From the NCBI GenBank assembly GCA_043754435.1, contig JAYUUS010000075.1, positions 1 to 52,745 on the forward strand: a DNA stretch of 52,745 bases, read 5' to 3'. Shown in pieces: positions 50,901 to 52,745 of the stretch. Numbering within the stretch: position 1 is the stretch's first letter; each line of letters opens with the position of its first letter. Origin of the DNA: JANNYA01 sp043754435. Its GTDB lineage: Bacteria; Pseudomonadota; Gammaproteobacteria; Xanthomonadales; SZUA-5. The translations under genes and the position numbers were made by a program. The notes under the pieces were generated by a model. That model was not told the origin of the DNA. It did no database searches and was given only the letters and a program-made list of their open reading frames with translations.

Positions 50901-52603
50901 CGCGCAATATGGACAGCGTGCGCGCCGCTGCACTGGAGCTTGAGATTTCCAGCCGCGTTATTGAGCGCATGAGCGAAGCGGTGGCTGTCAGTCGTGAAGA
51001 TGGCAAACTCATTAAAGTCAATACCGCGTTTGAGCAAATGACGGGCTATTGGGAGGCGGATGTACTCGGGCGCAGCGTCGCCTTGCTGGAATCGCCGCGC
51101 CACGATGCCGTGCAGTACCAAAGCATTCAAGAAATGGTGCGTAAAGAAGGCCGCTGGAAGGGCGAGATGTGGCAGCGGCGCAAGGATGGCAGCGATATTT
51201 TAGTCAGTATCGAATTTAGCCGTATCGAAGCCAAGCAGGGCGCGGCCCCAATTCGAGTGGCGGTGATGAGTGACATCACGGACCGAAAGCGCGCCGAAGA
51301 AGAATTACGTTTTTTGGCAAACTTTGACGCCTTAACCGGGTTACCGAATCGAACCAAATTACTGAGCCGAATGGCGCGTGCGTTTTCGCGGGCAAAACGC
51401 CACGAACACCGAGTCGCGGTATTGTTTCTGGACTTGGATCGCTTCAAGCAAATTAACGATAGCTTAGGCCACGCAGCGGGTGATGAGTTACTGCGCGGGG
51501 TTGCGGATCGAATGCGGCTTGCGGTGCGCGAAATTGATACGGTCGCGCGTCTTGCGGGCGACGAGTTTGTGTTGCTAGTGGAGGAAATCGTTTCTTTTGA
51601 AGGCGCCATGATTGCCGCACAGCGGGTGTTAGAACGCTTTGCCGAACCCTTTAATTTGGCGGGCACCGACGTGGTGGTTAGCCCCAGCATTGGTTTAGCG
51701 GTATTCCCCGATCATTCAGAACGCCCAGATGAGCTGCTTAAATGTGCGGACTTGGCAATGTATGCGGCGAAAAGCTCAGGCCGTAACACCATTAGAATTT
51801 ATGAGAGCGCGCAAAGTTCGGTGGCAATTGAACGCGCTGAGACCGAAATTTTGCTGCGCCGTGCCCTGGAGCGCAACCAATTTGAGGTGTATTACCAAAT
51901 CGCCGTTGATATGAAAACTGCTAAACCGATGGGCGTTGAGGCACTGCTGCGTTGGCAGCATCCGCAGCACGGAATCATCGGCCCCGATACATTTATCGCG
52001 ATTATGGAAGACAACGGCATGATCGTAGCCGTTGGACGCTGGGTACTCAACGAGGCGTTGGCGCAGCTGAAAGCTTGGGATTTGGAGGGCTTGAAAAATC
52101 TTTATGTGTCGGTGAATTTGTCAATTTTGCAGCTCAATCGCGGTAATTTGGTTGCTGAATTAACGACGCTATTGGAACTTTATGACGTGCCTGGGCAGTG
52201 GCTAACGCTAGAACTGACCGAGTCATTAGTGATGGCAAACCCGGAACAATCAATTGCGACGTTAAAGCAAATCTCGGAATTAGGTATCCAGATTGCGATT
52301 GATGATTTTGGCACCGGGTATTCCTCACTGGCATATTTAAAGCGCTTGCCGATTGATAAGCTCAAAATTGATAAAACGTTCGTACGTGACTTGGGGGAGG
52401 ATATTGATGACACCGCCATTACCCATTCGATCATTGCATTGGGTCAAACGCTGGGCCTCACTATCATTGCCGAGGGCGTTGAAACGCAAACACAAGAAAG
52501 TTTATTGTTATCTTTAGGTTGCGGACAAGCACAAGGTTTTCTGTATGCACGGCCGATGTCAGGCCCTGAATGCACTGCTCTGCTGCGTGAGCGTATGCGC
52601 TAA
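47918..52603 (+). CDS. Periplasmic-propeller receptor with PAS, GGDEF and EAL domains
   Basis: 1561 residues from GTG 47918 with a signal peptide (LIALASSWLLCALAHA). At least ten two-component-regulator propeller motifs follow (GFVWIGTQGGLHRYDG, GGIWIGTDGAGAARVD, GVLWVGTRLSGVYQL, GQLWVGTRTRGVALTD, GTLWIGTHSGMARLD), then a Y_Y_Y domain (about 743-795, AYKLEGFDENWV), a membrane helix (about 812-832), two PAS domains (from about 855 and 1010), a GGDEF domain with AGDEF at 1213-1217 and a preceding RxxD (REID), and an EAL domain with Glu1341-Ala-Leu. It binds an unknown external ligand and changes c-di-GMP. The AGDEF variant retains activity in some cyclases, so activity here is uncertain. Confidence 0.92.
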   Translation: MPKLNSKIIQSALIALASSWLLCALAHAYAIERSFMFRSISSSDGLVQNTVNAMHQDRRGFVWIGTQGGLHRYDGYRFKVFQNDPARPNSVPDSLITAIDEDELGGIWIGTDGAGAARVDADSGAVLQRIEMVGDRRITALRYVQGVGVWLGTRSGLVLAQPGKPLRTLLRLPPNDAISAIEIDLQGVLWVGTRLSGVYQLRAGVLTAMPSSEMGEVRQFSVDSANRILIATSQGLFEISPARVAVKRWVEAAKNLRAIVQAPDGAFWVAIDGYGLQRLDLASAQRVDFQVDSTIPGSLPDSAISALMIDASGQLWVGTRTRGVALTDTAGAPFRLLRRSAQKDTSSDAAGNSVRSLCSEGETLWIGTEAGGLYRRGSGAGDLSTETAFDFAALIGIRTHQGDITPGVPLRINALGCNAGGELIVASSRGAFALKVQPPSKNSAPGALGAQSAAIRVTPLLSGEQQDQQIRSLFLAHDGGIWLGSNDAGLIHLDASRRITEFYPVADGQMPAAMILSLYEDKLGRVWAGTLNGLAMRMPAETRWQQFFSEDDAPDHDTQTNSRSLPSNLIRTIMEQRDGTLWIGTHSGMARLDQLEPSATESGRWLAKFSRFTIRDGLPNPTVYCLQEDKLAQLWLSGNMGLVSFYPRGGEWHSFGLQDGLQDLEFNGGACTKFEDGRLVFGGVAGTNVFRPETIKDSNFLAPVRLLSVRIAGRSRAIDASDRYTLAFADRTVNIEFAALDFRAPMRNGVAYKLEGFDENWVTGHGLGQASYTNLAPGKYRFLARGSNRDDLWNPAQLELELIVLPPWWRSAPAFFAYTLVLAALAWLYYWLRRRAIEREQGFVDDLKEREDRLRLSLWGSRDLYWDYSVDGQVSVENEAAANNPLKRVERKKAMPGLDTSTWRHTMRRAETELVLGPGMDGEFDGAEYLMTQVHPDDFEALLAEINRVLLGETDELSSEHRIKRSDGEWTWLLARGRVVRRDVNGLPRQIAGTARNMDSVRAAALELEISSRVIERMSEAVAVSREDGKLIKVNTAFEQMTGYWEADVLGRSVALLESPRHDAVQYQSIQEMVRKEGRWKGEMWQRRKDGSDILVSIEFSRIEAKQGAAPIRVAVMSDITDRKRAEEELRFLANFDALTGLPNRTKLLSRMARAFSRAKRHEHRVAVLFLDLDRFKQINDSLGHAAGDELLRGVADRMRLAVREIDTVARLAGDEFVLLVEEIVSFEGAMIAAQRVLERFAEPFNLAGTDVVVSPSIGLAVFPDHSERPDELLKCADLAMYAAKSSGRNTIRIYESAQSSVAIERAETEILLRRALERNQFEVYYQIAVDMKTAKPMGVEALLRWQHPQHGIIGPDTFIAIMEDNGMIVAVGRWVLNEALAQLKAWDLEGLKNLYVSVNLSILQLNRGNLVAELTTLLELYDVPGQWLTLELTESLVMANPEQSIATLKQISELGIQIAIDDFGTGYSSLAYLKRLPIDKLKIDKTFVRDLGEDIDDTAITHSIIALGQTLGLTIIAEGVETQTQESLLLSLGCGQAQGFLYARPMSGPECTALLRERMR

Positions 52604-52745
52604 AATCCAGCTTTTATTCCAGCTATTATTGCTATTGCAAATCTTAAAGTCGTTCGGCTTGCTTCGTTGCCTTAGCTTAAATTGAACGCCATAAACTTAA
52701 AAATTATTTCGCCATCCCCGAGTGTTTTTATCGGAGATCCAGATG
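52604..52745 (+). other. Downstream spacer and probable start of the next gene
   Basis: No complete gene. GGAG at 52733-52736 and ATG at 52743-52745 look like a ribosome-binding site and a start codon truncated by the window edge. Confidence 0.5.

Overview
The window is a compact, moderate-GC chromosomal segment from a gammaproteobacterium, probably near the Lysobacterales (Xanthomonadales). The placement rests on gene order and family content: erpA followed by nudC, zapB-zapA-6S RNA-5-formyl-THF cyclo-ligase, yceD-rpmF, rpsO-pnp, slyX-ispB, a Ser/Thr kinase fused to TPRs, VPS10/BNR giant exported proteins, and a fadI-like thiolase beside a HAD-ECH fusion. No rRNA, tRNA, CRISPR, prophage or transposase was seen. 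The species cannot be named from sequence alone.

Layout. 1-3.7 kb: end of a bactofilin, erpA, nudC, a YwqG-like protein and a lone 2-oxoacid dehydrogenase E1-beta. 3.8-6.6 kb: a single-chain MmeI-like restriction-methylation enzyme whose specificity part is visibly AT-richer. 6.6-10.0 kb: housekeeping (galU, yceD, rpmF, zapB, zapA, 6S RNA, 5-FCL). 10.0-15.4 kb: an accessory block with a broken ECF sigma/membrane-protein pair, an acidic 9-bp-repeat protein, two small paralogues ending DPxVHNVPT, and a Ser/Thr kinase-TPR protein that overlaps one of them by 4 nt. 15.5-18.2 kb: pnp and rpsO with terminators and a promoter. 18.4-22.6 kb: a PAS-GGDEF-EAL protein and RhlE. 22.8-29.2 kb: two large exported beta-propeller (BNR/VPS10-like) proteins with a VapBC pair between them. 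29.3-31.2 kb: an MFS transporter and a second (FitAB-like) toxin-antitoxin pair. 31.3-34.9 kb: a beta-oxidation operon behind a perfect 18-bp palindrome. 35.1-41.5 kb: a coiled-coil membrane protein, a BI-1/YccA protein, slyX-ispB, and an exported S33 peptidase in one operon with a NatAB-type ABC exporter. 41.5-47.5 kb: a minus-strand run with an M23 endopeptidase, two L,D-transpeptidase-fold proteins, an EEP nuclease/phosphatase, the N-degron leucyl/arginyltransferase, an exported agmatine-deiminase-fold protein and a small unknown. 47.5-52.6 kb: an alkyltransferase-like protein and a 1561-residue periplasmic-propeller/PAS/GGDEF/EAL receptor. The last bases carry a GGAG and an ATG that probably start the next gene.

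Working together. Two c-di-GMP enzymes with complementary GGDEF features, three cell-wall enzymes in a row, and four signalling or secreted proteins suggest a free-living, surface-associated lifestyle. The best candidate for something undescribed is the kinase-TPR gene with its two DPxVHNVPT paralogues, one exported and one not, next to a decayed ECF-sigma system and the acidic repeat lipoprotein candidate. The evidence is organisational and inferential; no function is shown.
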